DNA from: Flavobacteriales bacterium
GTDB taxonomy: Bacteria; Bacteroidota; Bacteroidia; Flavobacteriales; Flavobacteriaceae
NCBI GenBank assembly: GCA_002747735.1
Contig: PDQE01000028.1
Location: 1 to 25,270, forward strand
DNA length: 25,270 bases
Direction of reading: 5' to 3'
Within the stretch, counting starts at the first letter, position 1. Each line of letters starts with the position of its first letter. This document shows positions 14,437 through 22,433 of the stretch, piece after piece. The notes below the pieces were generated by a model. It saw only the letters and a program-made list of their open reading frames with translations. It was not told where the DNA came from and made no database searches. The position numbers were made by a program, and so were the translations under genes.

Positions 14437-15606
14437 ATGGACATGGATAACAGATACAATCAACGAGGCGTTTCGGCATCAAAAGAGGATGTTCATAATG
14501 CAATAAAAAATATAGACAAGGGATTATATCCACACGCTTTTTGTAAAATTATTCCTGATTATTTAACCCATGACGATGACTATTGCCTTGTAATGCACGC
14601 CGATGGTGCCGGCACCAAGTCTTCTCTGGCCTATTTGTATTGGAAAGAAACAGGAGATTTATCCGTTTGGAAAGGCATTGCCCAAGATGCTTTGGTGATG
14701 AATTTAGACGATTTGCTATGCGTAGGTGTTACAGACAACATCTTACTGTCTTCCACTATCGGAAGGAACAAAAATCTAATCCCCGGAGAAGTTATTGCTG
14801 CCATTATAAACGGAACGGAAGAACTAACAACTAACCTGCAAAAACACGGTATAACCATTCATACCACCGGTGGCGAAACGGCAGATGTAGGCGACTTAGT
14901 GAGAACTATTATTGTAGATTCTACGGTAACCGCCAGAATAAAACGTACTGATGTAATAGACAATGCCAATATTTTAGATGGCGATGTAATTGTGGGGTTA
15001 GCTTCGTATGGACAAGCTACTTACGAAGAAACATACAACGGTGGTATGGGCAGTAACGGCTTAACCTCCGCAAGGCATGACGTTTTTGCAAAATATCTGG
15101 CCAGAAAATATAAAGAAAGTTACGATGACGCAATTCCCGAGGATTTGGTATATTCTGGAAATATTAAATTAACAGACACTATACCAAACTCACCGTTAGA
15201 TGCCGGTAAACTGGTATTATCCCCCACCAGAACTTACGCCCCCGTAATTAAAAAAATATTAGAAGCCCACCGATCAGATATTCACGGCATGATACATTGC
15301 AGTGGTGGAGCCCAGACAAAAATCTTACATTTTATTAACAATTTACATGTAGTAAAAGATAATTTATTTGAAATACCTCCACTGTTTAAATTAATCCAAA
15401 AGCAATCCAAAACCGATTGGAGAGAGATGTATCAGGTTTTTAATTGCGGGCATAGAATGGAATTATATGTTCCGGAAAGTATTGCCGATGACATTGTTAA
15501 CATTTCAAAAAGTTTTAATATTGATGCAAAGATTATTGGGAAAGTTAGAGCATCAACCACTAAAAAATTGACCATAAAAAGTGAGTTTGGCATTTTTGAA
15601 TATTAA
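14437..15606 (+). CDS. purM: Phosphoribosylformylglycinamidine cyclo-ligase (AIR synthase)
   Basis: 389 residues. PurM closes the imidazole ring in step five of purine synthesis, using ATP. The N-terminus NQRGVSASKEDVHNAIKNID and the ATP/substrate motifs DGAGTKS (56-62) and GGETADV (145-151) are clear, and the C-terminal half has the AIRS_C fold (IHCSGGAQTK, FNCGHRMELYV). Bacteroidota PurM is longer than that of E. coli (345), and this protein fits that type. A second ATG two codons in (14443) is an equal start choice. It is the last gene after pheS and the protease. A MITE-like element begins 20 bases past the stop; no intrinsic terminator is visible before it. Confidence 0.93.
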   Translation: MDMDNRYNQRGVSASKEDVHNAIKNIDKGLYPHAFCKIIPDYLTHDDDYCLVMHADGAGTKSSLAYLYWKETGDLSVWKGIAQDALVMNLDDLLCVGVTDNILLSSTIGRNKNLIPGEVIAAIINGTEELTTNLQKHGITIHTTGGETADVGDLVRTIIVDSTVTARIKRTDVIDNANILDGDVIVGLASYGQATYEETYNGGMGSNGLTSARHDVFAKYLARKYKESYDDAIPEDLVYSGNIKLTDTIPNSPLDAGKLVLSPTRTYAPVIKKILEAHRSDIHGMIHCSGGAQTKILHFINNLHVVKDNLFEIPPLFKLIQKQSKTDWREMYQVFNCGHRMELYVPESIADDIVNISKSFNIDAKIIGKVRASTTKKLTIKSEFGIFEY

Positions 15607-15626
15607 ATCTAACCGCTTTTTTTCAA

Positions 15627-15837
15627 TGAAGTGGTTTAAACTTTTTGGATTGTAGCAAAATCGAAGATTTACCAACCCATTTAAAAAACAAAAGAGCCGT
15701 GAGCTAAAATTGATGGTTTTGTGCTAATATGAAGGCTTTTTTGAGCTGCATAGCAGGGCTACGGAGGTAGAAAAAGGCAAAATATGGGTGCAAAATGGCA
15801 ATTTTTTAGCCAATTTGAAAAAGTTTAAACCACTTCA
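15627..15837. mobile_element. MITE-like element, 211 bp, perfect 20-bp terminal inverted repeats
   Basis: The left end TGAAGTGGTTTAAACTTTTT (15627-15646) is the exact reverse complement of the right end (15818-15837). The interior has no open reading frame of note. It contains a small hairpin TAGC-agg-GCTA and GC-richer sequence than the flanks. I see no target-site duplication: the flanks are ...TTTCAA and ATTTTA.... It fits a non-autonomous, transposase-less derivative of an insertion sequence whose family I cannot name. Its right end lies 22 bases upstream of the serS -7 box, where the -33 contact is expected. Confidence 0.72.
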
Positions 15838-15859
15838 ATTTTAAAATATCTACTTTCAC

Positions 15860-15867
15860 TATCTTTG
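15860..15867 (+). promoter_or_regulatory. serS promoter, -7 element
   Basis: TATCTTTG is a perfect match, with the ATG 22 bases downstream. The -33 region falls at the junction with the MITE-like element, and no TTG is present there. Confidence 0.65.
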
Positions 15868-15889
15868 CCACTTTAAAATTCAATTTACC

Positions 15890-17164
15890 ATGCTTCAAGT
15901 TAATTTTATCATAGATTATAAACAACGTGTTTTAAAAGGATTAGCAAAACGAAATTTTAAAAATGCCGAAAAGATAATAGATGAGGCCATAGCTTTAGAT
16001 ATAAAACGCCGAAATACCCAAACCGATTTGGATAACACATTGGCTGAAGCCAATAAACTATCCAAAGAAATAGGCTTGCTTTTTAAAAATAAAGAAATTC
16101 AAAAAGCCAATCTACTCAAAGAAAAAAGCGGCCAATTAAAAGAAAAATCAAAGAAGTTATCAGAAACATTAAACGAAGCACAAGAAGCACTGGCAGATTT
16201 ATTAAAACAAATTCCTAACGTACCCAACACTTTGGTTCCTGCCGGTAATTCTGAGGAAGATAACGAAGAAGTTTTTAGGCACGGCGACATTCCAAAACTA
16301 TATGACAAGGCCTTACCACACTGGGAATTAGCAAAAAAATACGACATTATAGATTTTGACTTAGGCAATAAAATTACAGGTGCAGGTTTTCCTGTTTACA
16401 AAGGAAAAGGGGCTAAACTCCAACGGGCATTGATTACTTATTTTTTAGATAAAAACACGGCTGCCGGCTATACAGAAGTACAAGTGCCGCTTGTGGTAAA
16501 TGAAGCATCCGGTTTTGGCACTGGGCAGTTGCCAGACAAAGAAGGGCAGATGTATCATGTAACGGGAGACAATTTGTATCTCATTCCGACTTCTGAGGTG
16601 CCGGTAACAAATTTGTATCGAGATAATTTATTAACAGAAAGCGACTTTCCTATCCGCCACACATCCTATACACCATGTTTTAGACGGGAAGCCGGTTCTT
16701 ATGGTGCACATGTACGCGGATTAAACAGACTGCATCAGTTTGATAAAGTAGAAATAGTGAGAATAGAACATCCTTCCAATTCTTATGAAGCATTAGACAG
16801 CATGGTAGATCATGTTAAGTCTATCTTAAACGAATTAAAATTACCCTATCGGATTTTGCGATTATGTGGTGGCGATTTAGGATTTACCTCCGCCCTTACC
16901 TATGATTTTGAAGTCTTTTCAACGGCTCAGGACCGCTGGCTGGAAATAAGCTCAGTCTCTAACTTTGAAACTTTTCAAGCTAACAGATTAAAACTACGAT
17001 TTAAAAATAAAGACGGAAAAAGTGAATTGGCACATACGCTAAATGGAAGTGCTCTGGCATTGCCACGTGTGTTAGCAGGTATTTTGGAGAATTGTCAAAC
17101 CGACAAAGGCATTGTAATTCCGGAAGTATTGCAGCCATATACCGGATTTGATTTAATTGATTAG
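15890..17164 (+). CDS. serS: Seryl-tRNA synthetase
   Basis: 424 residues. It charges tRNA(Ser) and also supplies Ser-tRNA(Sec) where selenocysteine is used. The long antiparallel coiled-coil arm that holds the tRNA covers about residues 28-108. The class II core has TSE (234-236), motif 2 TPCFRREAGSYG (261-272) and motif 3 LAHTLNGSALALPRVLAGILEN. Length is normal. The ATG follows a consensus promoter by 22 bases. The gene is followed by a weak hairpin and a convergent small gene. Its promoter lies right beside the MITE-like element, so its expression could have been altered by that insertion. Confidence 0.97.
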   Translation: MLQVNFIIDYKQRVLKGLAKRNFKNAEKIIDEAIALDIKRRNTQTDLDNTLAEANKLSKEIGLLFKNKEIQKANLLKEKSGQLKEKSKKLSETLNEAQEALADLLKQIPNVPNTLVPAGNSEEDNEEVFRHGDIPKLYDKALPHWELAKKYDIIDFDLGNKITGAGFPVYKGKGAKLQRALITYFLDKNTAAGYTEVQVPLVVNEASGFGTGQLPDKEGQMYHVTGDNLYLIPTSEVPVTNLYRDNLLTESDFPIRHTSYTPCFRREAGSYGAHVRGLNRLHQFDKVEIVRIEHPSNSYEALDSMVDHVKSILNELKLPYRILRLCGGDLGFTSALTYDFEVFSTAQDRWLEISSVSNFETFQANRLKLRFKNKDGKSELAHTLNGSALALPRVLAGILENCQTDKGIVIPEVLQPYTGFDLID

Positions 17165-17207
17165 AATAAATTTTAGTTAAAATCTCAATCAATTATTAAG
17201 CTAAAAC

Positions 17208-17228
17208 ATTGCTCTCTTTAAAAGCAAT
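17208..17228. terminator. Weak hairpin between serS and the small antisense gene
   Basis: 6-bp stem ATTGCT / AGCAAT with a 9-base loop, between two convergent stop codons (17164 and 17236). It has a short AT-rich tail only. Confidence 0.35.
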
Positions 17229-17235
17229 TTAACTA

Positions 17236-17379
17236 CTAATTAGCGATTACAGAACGCATCAATTTTTTATATCGACGCATTTCCATTAATGCGAGAAAGT
17301 AATCGTTAATTTGTCCGTTTTTCATAAATAGATTGGCTTTTTTCTTAGCCAAATCATATCGGTATCTTAATTCGTCCAT
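17236..17379 (-). CDS. Small conserved-looking protein, 47 residues
   Basis: An ATG at 17377-17379 opens a 47-residue frame ending in TAG at 17236-17238. The product begins MDELRYRYDLAKKKANLF and ends EMRRYKKLMRSVIAN. It is highly basic, predicted helical, and has no membrane segment or signal peptide. The sequence resembles a small protein I have seen in flavobacterial genomes (same pattern of YDLAK, FMKNGQI, ALxEM and YKKLM), so I take it as real, but I know of no function. It lies convergent to serS and divergent to the TPR gene. Upstream is TAGATTTTG, a -7 box with one extra T. The length makes it easy for gene callers to miss. Confidence 0.75.
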   Translation of the reverse strand: MDELRYRYDLAKKKANLFMKNGQINDYFLALMEMRRYKKLMRSVIAN

Positions 17380-17494
17380 GGTTTAATTAATTGCTTTAAT
17401 TCCTTATAAGCAAAATCTATGCCAACACTATGGTTAGATTGCTCTAAAAACAAGTTTTACAAATTGGGATTTGTGTAATATTTAACTCCTATTT

Positions 17495-17526
17495 ACAGTT
17501 AAACTGTGGTTCTTTTTTTACCTTTG
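17495..17526 (+). promoter_or_regulatory. Promoter of the TPR gene, with a palindrome in the spacer
   Basis: The perfect -7 box TACCTTTG is at 17519-17526. The palindrome ACAGTT-A-AACTGT (17495-17507) covers the position where the -33 element and spacer would be and could be an operator. No TTG is present at the usual distance. Confidence 0.6.
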
Positions 17527-17549
17527 AACCATTGTATATGTATAACGAA

Positions 17550-19334
17550 ATGATTAATAAATTTATTGTAATTTTTTTATTAACAAGCACAATTTGCATT
17601 GGCCAAAGTGAACAATTAGGTTACAATTATTTTAGAGGCGGAGAATACGAAAAAGCCGCAGCTGTTTTTAAAGAACTATATGAAAAAAACAAGGTAAGGC
17701 AAGATTACTTTAAACATCTACTAAACTGTTATCAACTCACTCAACAATTTAAAAAAGCAACAGCATTAATAGAAAGCCATAGTGCATTGTATCCGAATCA
17801 GTTAAATTTATGGGTTGAAAAAGGCTACAACCAACAATTGCAAAACAACAATGAAGAAGCTAAGAAATACTACGAAAAAGCCTTAGAGTTAGTTTCAGAA
17901 AATCCATTTACCGGAGGTAATATAGGCAGAGCTTTTGCAAAAAACCACCTTATAGATTACGCCATAGCCACCTATAAAAAGGCCATGAGTTTAAATCCGG
18001 AAATAAATTATCATATCTATCTGGCACAGGCTTATGGCGAAAAAGCAGATATTAAAAATATGTTTAATTCCTATCTGGATTTATTAATGGTAGATGAATC
18101 CTATTTTAGTACTATTCAACGTTATATCGGCCAATTTATAACCGAAGATAATACAGAACAAAACAATAGTATATTTAGAAAACTTTTGCTTTCCAGATTA
18201 CAGAAAAAACCACTCCATGCCTACAATAAATTACTGAGTTGGCTATACATTCAACAACGCGATTACGAAAAAGCCTTTACACAAGAAAAAGCCTTGTTTA
18301 AAAGAGATGCCGCAGGAATAGAAAGGTTACAAAAACTGGGCAGTATTGCATTTGAAAACAAAGATTATGATATTGCAAAAGAGATTTTTCAATATATCTT
18401 AGAAAGTACAAACCGGCCGGAACCTATTTTTGATGCCAATTATTACTTACTTAAAATAGGAATAAACACCGCAAGTAACAAAAAAGATTTTACAGCAATT
18501 GACGAGAAATTCAAGTCCCTCTTCAACCAGTTTGGACGAGATATAAACACCTATAATTTACAATTGGCTTATGCAGATTTTTTGTGTTTTTCCATGGGCC
18601 GGCCACAGGATGCCATTGATGTACTGCAAGAAACCAAGAAGTTAAACCTATCACAATTAGACCGAGCTGCATTACAGCTAAAACTAGCTGATTATTTGGT
18701 TTTTACTAATCAATTTAATCAGGCATTAATACTTTATACACAAATACAAAAAAGGCAAAAAAACAGCCCTTTAGCCCAAGAAGCAAGATTTAAAGTTGCA
18801 AAAACCTCGTATTATAAAGGCGATTTTAAATGGGCGATGACACAACTAAAAGTGCTAAAAAAATCTACCTCACAACTTATTGCCAATGATGCTCTGGAAT
18901 TATTTCTGATAATTTCTGATAATATGGCCGGTGATACCGTTTACACACATTTAGAAAAATTTGCCAAAGCAGATTTGCTCGCTTATCAGCAAAAGAATGC
19001 TGCTGCCATAGACACCCTGCAAACCATTATAGACCAATATAAAGGCAGAGCCATAGAAGATGAAGCCCTTTTTAAACAAGCCCAGTTATTTGAAAAAGTT
19101 AGAAAATACAATAATGCTGAAGAAAATTATTTACAGGTTTTGACATTAGACAAATCCGGTATTTTAGCTGATAATGCTGTATATCACCTCGGAAGATTGT
19201 ACGAGGAGAAATTAAACAATCCGGAGAAAGCCAAGAAAATGTATGAAGATATTATCTTTAATTATCCGGCCAGCATCTATCTAATAGATGCCAGAAAAAG
19301 GTACAGAAAATTAAGGGGAGATGTAGTAAATTAG
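17550..19334 (+). CDS. Exported TPR-repeat protein
   Basis: 594 residues from the ATG at 17550. The first 20 residues (MINKFIVIFLLTSTICIGQ) form a signal peptide, so it is exported to the periplasm or outer membrane. The rest is helical repeats; typical TPR units are seen near GYNYFRGGEYEKAAAVFKEL, EEAKKYYEKALEL, DYAIATYKKAMSLNP and, near the C-terminus, YNNAEENYLQVLTL and NPEKAKKMYEDII. TPR proteins are scaffolds for protein complexes; no enzyme domain is visible. In-frame alternatives at 17538 (ATG) and 17532 (TTG) would add residues before the signal peptide. The promoter box ends at 17526, so 17550 or 17538 are the possible starts. In related genomes such a gene often precedes DUF4286 and rsmA, as here, but a 467-base gap separates them. 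Confidence 0.88.
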   Translation: MINKFIVIFLLTSTICIGQSEQLGYNYFRGGEYEKAAAVFKELYEKNKVRQDYFKHLLNCYQLTQQFKKATALIESHSALYPNQLNLWVEKGYNQQLQNNNEEAKKYYEKALELVSENPFTGGNIGRAFAKNHLIDYAIATYKKAMSLNPEINYHIYLAQAYGEKADIKNMFNSYLDLLMVDESYFSTIQRYIGQFITEDNTEQNNSIFRKLLLSRLQKKPLHAYNKLLSWLYIQQRDYEKAFTQEKALFKRDAAGIERLQKLGSIAFENKDYDIAKEIFQYILESTNRPEPIFDANYYLLKIGINTASNKKDFTAIDEKFKSLFNQFGRDINTYNLQLAYADFLCFSMGRPQDAIDVLQETKKLNLSQLDRAALQLKLADYLVFTNQFNQALILYTQIQKRQKNSPLAQEARFKVAKTSYYKGDFKWAMTQLKVLKKSTSQLIANDALELFLIISDNMAGDTVYTHLEKFAKADLLAYQQKNAAAIDTLQTIIDQYKGRAIEDEALFKQAQLFEKVRKYNNAEENYLQVLTLDKSGILADNAVYHLGRLYEEKLNNPEKAKKMYEDIIFNYPASIYLIDARKRYRKLRGDVVN

Positions 19335-19549
19335 ATTTGCCAGTAGGCGGACATTAAACTTGATACTAAATATAATTAATTGTTAGAAATTTTATTGACA
19401 GGCTCAGCCCGCATTATTCACCAATGCAATCTATTACAAAACAAATCTGCTTTAGAATAAGGCCTGCTTATTAAATTATGCTCATTCACTACACTCATAA
19501 CCTGAGTTCGATTAATATTGTGACCACAGCTTTCTTTATTTTTGATTAG

Positions 19550-19607
19550 AAATTTTATGAAATTTTCGAGTAATATCAAGATATTACGAGGAGATTTTGA
19601 GAAATTT
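19550..19607. repeat. Long imperfect palindrome
   Basis: Two 28-base arms (19550-19577 and 19580-19607) around AA match at 20 of 28 positions. The inner eight pairs, GTAATATC / GATATTAC, and the outer six, AAATTT / AAATTT, are perfect. The core AATATCAAGATATT occurs again in inverted form 100 bases on. Confidence 0.6.
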
Positions 19608-19675
19608 ATGGCAAAAAGAAGAAAGTCTTAACAAGAAACGTATATAACACCTCATCTTTACACTTAAAAACCTTT

Positions 19676-19693
19676 GAAATATCTTGATATTTC
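19676..19693. repeat. Short palindrome sharing its core with the one at 19550
   Basis: GAAATATC-tt-GATATTTC is a perfect 8-bp hairpin. Its core AATATCTTGATATT is the exact reverse complement of the core at 19572-19585, so the two palindromes form an inverted pair. Confidence 0.6.
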
Positions 19694-19801
19694 TTCATGA
19701 TTGCTTATTTTATTGTATATTCAGCCCTCATAACAAAACCTGATGAATAATCTGAGTTAAATATTTGATATTTTAATCATTTAATTTTTCAATCAAAGAA
19801 A

Positions 19802-20131
19802 ATGTACATATACAACGTAACGGTAAACATAGACTATTCCCATGAAAAAGAATGGCTGGCATGGATGCAAAATCACCACATCCCTGATATGTTGGCAACC
19901 GGTAAATTTTCCGAGGCCAAAATGTGCCAAGTCATGGTAGATGCTGATTCCGGTGGAGTAACGTATTCAGTACAGTACACCACCGAAAGCAAAGAAATGT
20001 TACAACATTATTATATGGAAGATGCAGATAAACTCAGAAAAAAAACTTTGGCAAAATTTGGAAATAAGCTCGTGGCATTTAGAACAGAATTAAAAGTAGT
20101 AAACCATGTACAGCATTTTATAAACTCATAA
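19802..20131 (+). CDS. DUF4286 family protein
   Basis: 109 residues, soluble. The start MYIYNVTVNIDYSHEKEWLAWM and HHIPDMLATGKFSEAKMC fit DUF4286, a small ferredoxin-like family of Bacteroidota with unknown function. The fold resembles dimeric alpha/beta-barrel monooxygenases, though that is only from the pattern of strands and helices. The ATG is at 19802. Its stop is 6 bases before rsmA, so the two share a message, and this neighbourhood is common in flavobacteria. A link to ribosome assembly is possible from context but unproven. The upstream region is the long geneless stretch. Confidence 0.85.
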   Translation: MYIYNVTVNIDYSHEKEWLAWMQNHHIPDMLATGKFSEAKMCQVMVDADSGGVTYSVQYTTESKEMLQHYYMEDADKLRKKTLAKFGNKLVAFRTELKVVNHVQHFINS

Positions 20132-20137
20132 GCCTAT

Positions 20138-20914
20138 ATGTCTGTACGACCAAAGAAACATCTCGGCCAGCACTTTTTAAAAGACGAAAACACAGCAAAA
20201 AAAATTACCGATAGTTTAACTGAAAAAAGCTATGAAACGGTATTGGAAATTGGCCCGGGAACCGGAGTTTTAACCAAGTACTTATTACAAAAAAAATATG
20301 AGCTTTTTCTGATAGAAATAGACAGAGAGTCAGTAATTTACTTAGAAAAGAACTATCCGGAATTAAGGGATAAAATCATATCAGAAAATTTTTTAAAGTT
20401 TAATTTAAAAACATTCTTTAATCACAGGCCTATTGCCATTATTGGAAATTTTCCGTACAATATTTCTTCGCAAATTATATTTAAAACTATTGAGCACAAA
20501 GAACAAATAGCAGAGCTTTGCGGCATGTTTCAAAAAGAAGTAGCCCTGCGTATTACATCTGCTTCCGGTTCAAAAACATACGGTATTTTATCCGTACTTA
20601 CCCAGGCATTTTACAAAACAGAATACCTGTTCACCGTACCACCTACCGTTTTTTATCCTCCTCCAAAAGTTGAATCAGGAGTAATTAGACTTAGAAGAAA
20701 AGAAGATTACACTTTTACAGTTTCCGAAAAATTGTTTACCCGTGTAGTAAAAACGGCCTTTAATCAACGTAGAAAAACTTTGCGAAACAGTTTAAAATCT
20801 TTCAATTTACCATTAGAAATAAAAGAAGATGCTATATTTGCGAAAAGACCTGAGCAGTTATCATTAGCAGATTTTGTATCCCTTACAGAGAAAATAGCTT
20901 CCTATGGCATTTGA
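20138..20914 (+). CDS. rsmA: 16S rRNA dimethyladenosine transferase
   Basis: 258 residues. RsmA (KsgA) adds two methyl groups to each of the adjacent adenines A1518 and A1519 (E. coli numbering) near the 3' end of 16S rRNA, a late 30S assembly checkpoint. The N-terminal [11 protein letters not shown], the SAM motif [11 protein letters not shown] (36-46) and the catalytic motif NFPYNISS (104-111, Phe where many have Leu) are all present. The C-terminal helical domain has [12 protein letters not shown]. Length is usual. The stop overlaps the start of mgtE by 11 bases, so the genes are co-transcribed. Confidence 0.97.
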   Translation: MSVRPKKHLGQHFLKDENTAKKITDSLTEKSYETVLEIGPGTGVLTKYLLQKKYELFLIEIDRESVIYLEKNYPELRDKIISENFLKFNLKTFFNHRPIAIIGNFPYNISSQIIFKTIEHKEQIAELCGMFQKEVALRITSASGSKTYGILSVLTQAFYKTEYLFTVPPTVFYPPPKVESGVIRLRRKEDYTFTVSEKLFTRVVKTAFNQRRKTLRNSLKSFNLPLEIKEDAIFAKRPEQLSLADFVSLTEKIASYGI

Positions 20915-22253
20915 GATAAACGAAATATTATTAACCCGGATAAAAGAGCTTATTAAGAATCAAGATAAGCCTGCCCTACTCTCACTGTTGAGTGAAGAGC
21001 ACTTTGCGGATATAGCCGAGTTGATAGAAGAACTTACGTTGGATGAGGCCACATACATTATAAAATTGCTCGATAGCCAACTCACAGCGGATGTCTTAAT
21101 GGAACTAGATGATGATGACAGGGAAAAAATATTGGAGAATCTCTCCTCCAAAGAAATTGCCGAAGAATTAGAAGAACTGGATACCGATGATGCCGCAGAT
21201 ATGATTGGCGAACTGCCCGAAGAAAGACAGGCCAAAGTGATAGCCAATATAGAAGATGAGGAACACAAGGCAGACATAGAAGACCTGCTAAAATACCCTG
21301 AAGATACGGCAGGTGGATTAATGGCTAAGGAACTGGTAAAAGTATATAACAACTGGAATGTACTAAAATGTGTAAAAGAAATGCGAGCTCAGGCAGAGTT
21401 TGTAACTCGTGTGCATTCTATTTATGTGGTAAACCAAGATAATAAATTGGAAGGCCGGCTCTCACTAAAAGACTTACTCACCACTTCTACTACAACTCCG
21501 GTTTCTGAAATTTCAATACCTAAAGTAGATTATGTAAACGTAAATGACAGTGCAGAAGACGTAGCCAGAGTAATGCAAAAATATGATTTAGAAGCCATTC
21601 CGGTGGTAGATGATGAAAGGCATTTATTGGGTAGAATTACCATTGATGATATAGTAGATGTAATAAGGGAAGAGGCAGACAAAGATTATCAAATGGCAGC
21701 CGGATTATCCCAAGATGTAGAAGCAGATGACACAATCTGGAAACACACTAGGGCTCGATTGCCTTGGTTGTTTCTGGGATTATTTGGCGGTGTGGGTGCA
21801 GCAGCTATCATGGGTAATTTTGAAGAAATGATAAGCAAACATGCCATCTTATTCTTTTTTACACCTTTAATTGCCGCTATGGCAGGAAATGTAGGGGTGC
21901 AGTCTTCGGCCATAATCGTTCAGGGTATTGCCAATGACGAACTAAAAGGAAGTATTGGCAACAGGCTATTTAAAGAATTTTTACTTGCCGTTGTAAACGG
22001 GTTATCATTGGCTATTTTGTTATTCTTTGTTACCTGGTATTGGCAGGGACAGATGCTGACCTCAGTGGCCATCTCCATTTCGTTATTCTCAGTTATTATT
22101 GTAGCCGGCATCATTGGCACTTTTATCCCGCTGTTCTTACATAAACAAAACATAGACCCTGCAATTGCAACAGGGCCATTCATAACCACAAGTAATGATA
22201 TTTTTGGTATTCTTATCTATTTTTTAATTGCAAAAATGATTTTAAACATATAA
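20904..22253 (+). CDS. mgtE: Magnesium transporter MgtE
   Basis: 449 residues. A Mg2+-selective channel-like importer of the inner membrane. Order of domains: acidic superhelical N domain (about 1-130), two CBS domains (about 135-255) that sense cytosolic Mg2+, a connecting helix, and five membrane helices (about 285-449). The membrane part has AGNVGVQSS (327-335) and [12 protein letters not shown] (424-435); Asp432 aligns with the pore Mg2+ ligand known in Thermus MgtE. The start ATG overlaps rsmA by 11 bases. No M-box or other Mg riboswitch precedes the operon. An 8-bp inverted repeat lies 70 bases past the stop. Confidence 0.96.
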   Translation: MAFEINEILLTRIKELIKNQDKPALLSLLSEEHFADIAELIEELTLDEATYIIKLLDSQLTADVLMELDDDDREKILENLSSKEIAEELEELDTDDAADMIGELPEERQAKVIANIEDEEHKADIEDLLKYPEDTAGGLMAKELVKVYNNWNVLKCVKEMRAQAEFVTRVHSIYVVNQDNKLEGRLSLKDLLTTSTTTPVSEISIPKVDYVNVNDSAEDVARVMQKYDLEAIPVVDDERHLLGRITIDDIVDVIREEADKDYQMAAGLSQDVEADDTIWKHTRARLPWLFLGLFGGVGAAAIMGNFEEMISKHAILFFFTPLIAAMAGNVGVQSSAIIVQGIANDELKGSIGNRLFKEFLLAVVNGLSLAILLFFVTWYWQGQMLTSVAISISLFSVIIVAGIIGTFIPLFLHKQNIDPAIATGPFITTSNDIFGILIYFLIAKMILNI

Positions 22254-22321
22254 AAATCAAACAATCATAGATAACGTCCTAAGTATTACATCTTTATTCA
22301 GGCAAAAAAAGATACATTTTA

Positions 22322-22346
22322 TTGTGATTTATAACTCTAATCACAA
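22322..22346. terminator. Inverted repeat downstream of mgtE
   Basis: A perfect 8-bp inverted repeat TTGTGATT / AATCACAA with a 9-base spacer. It could end mgtE transcription, but it lacks a T tract. The alternative is a regulator site for glnS, whose promoter is 52 bases on. Confidence 0.35.
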
Positions 22347-22397
22347 AGTTCTAATCATAATCCGGGCTTAATAACATACCTGTACCGTTATTTTAAT

Positions 22398-22405
22398 TAC
22401 TTTTG
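22398..22405 (+). promoter_or_regulatory. glnS promoter, -7 element
   Basis: TACTTTTG is a perfect match, 28 bases before the ATG at 22434. No TTG lies in the -33 region. Confidence 0.65.
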
Positions 22406-22433
22406 TATGTTTAAAAGAATTAATCTTTAAATA

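Larger units (their letters stand above)
19335..19801. other. 467-base geneless region with nested inverted repeats
   Basis: No coding frame of credible length lies here. The stretch is AT-rich and holds several inverted repeats. An outer imperfect pair is ATTATTCACCA (19413-19423, with CTCAG ten bases before it) and TGATGAATAAT (19741-19751, followed by CTGAG). The inner palindromes at 19550-19607 and 19676-19693 are listed separately. This could be a decayed mobile element or a regulatory region for the DUF4286-rsmA-mgtE genes. No perfect -7 box was found; AATATTTG near 19765 is the nearest. Confidence 0.5.

Noticed and set aside
19501..19515. GTTCGATTA, resembling a tRNA T-loop
   Set aside because: No acceptor, anticodon or D stem can be built around it.
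19557..19631. 24-codon frame starting ATG AAA TTT in the geneless region
   Set aside because: It is very short and lies mostly on the palindrome at 19550-19607, which explains its sequence better than coding does.
20132..20137. Mg riboswitch controlling mgtE
   Set aside because: mgtE overlaps rsmA, which is 6 bases after the DUF4286 gene, so there is no room for a leader within the operon.
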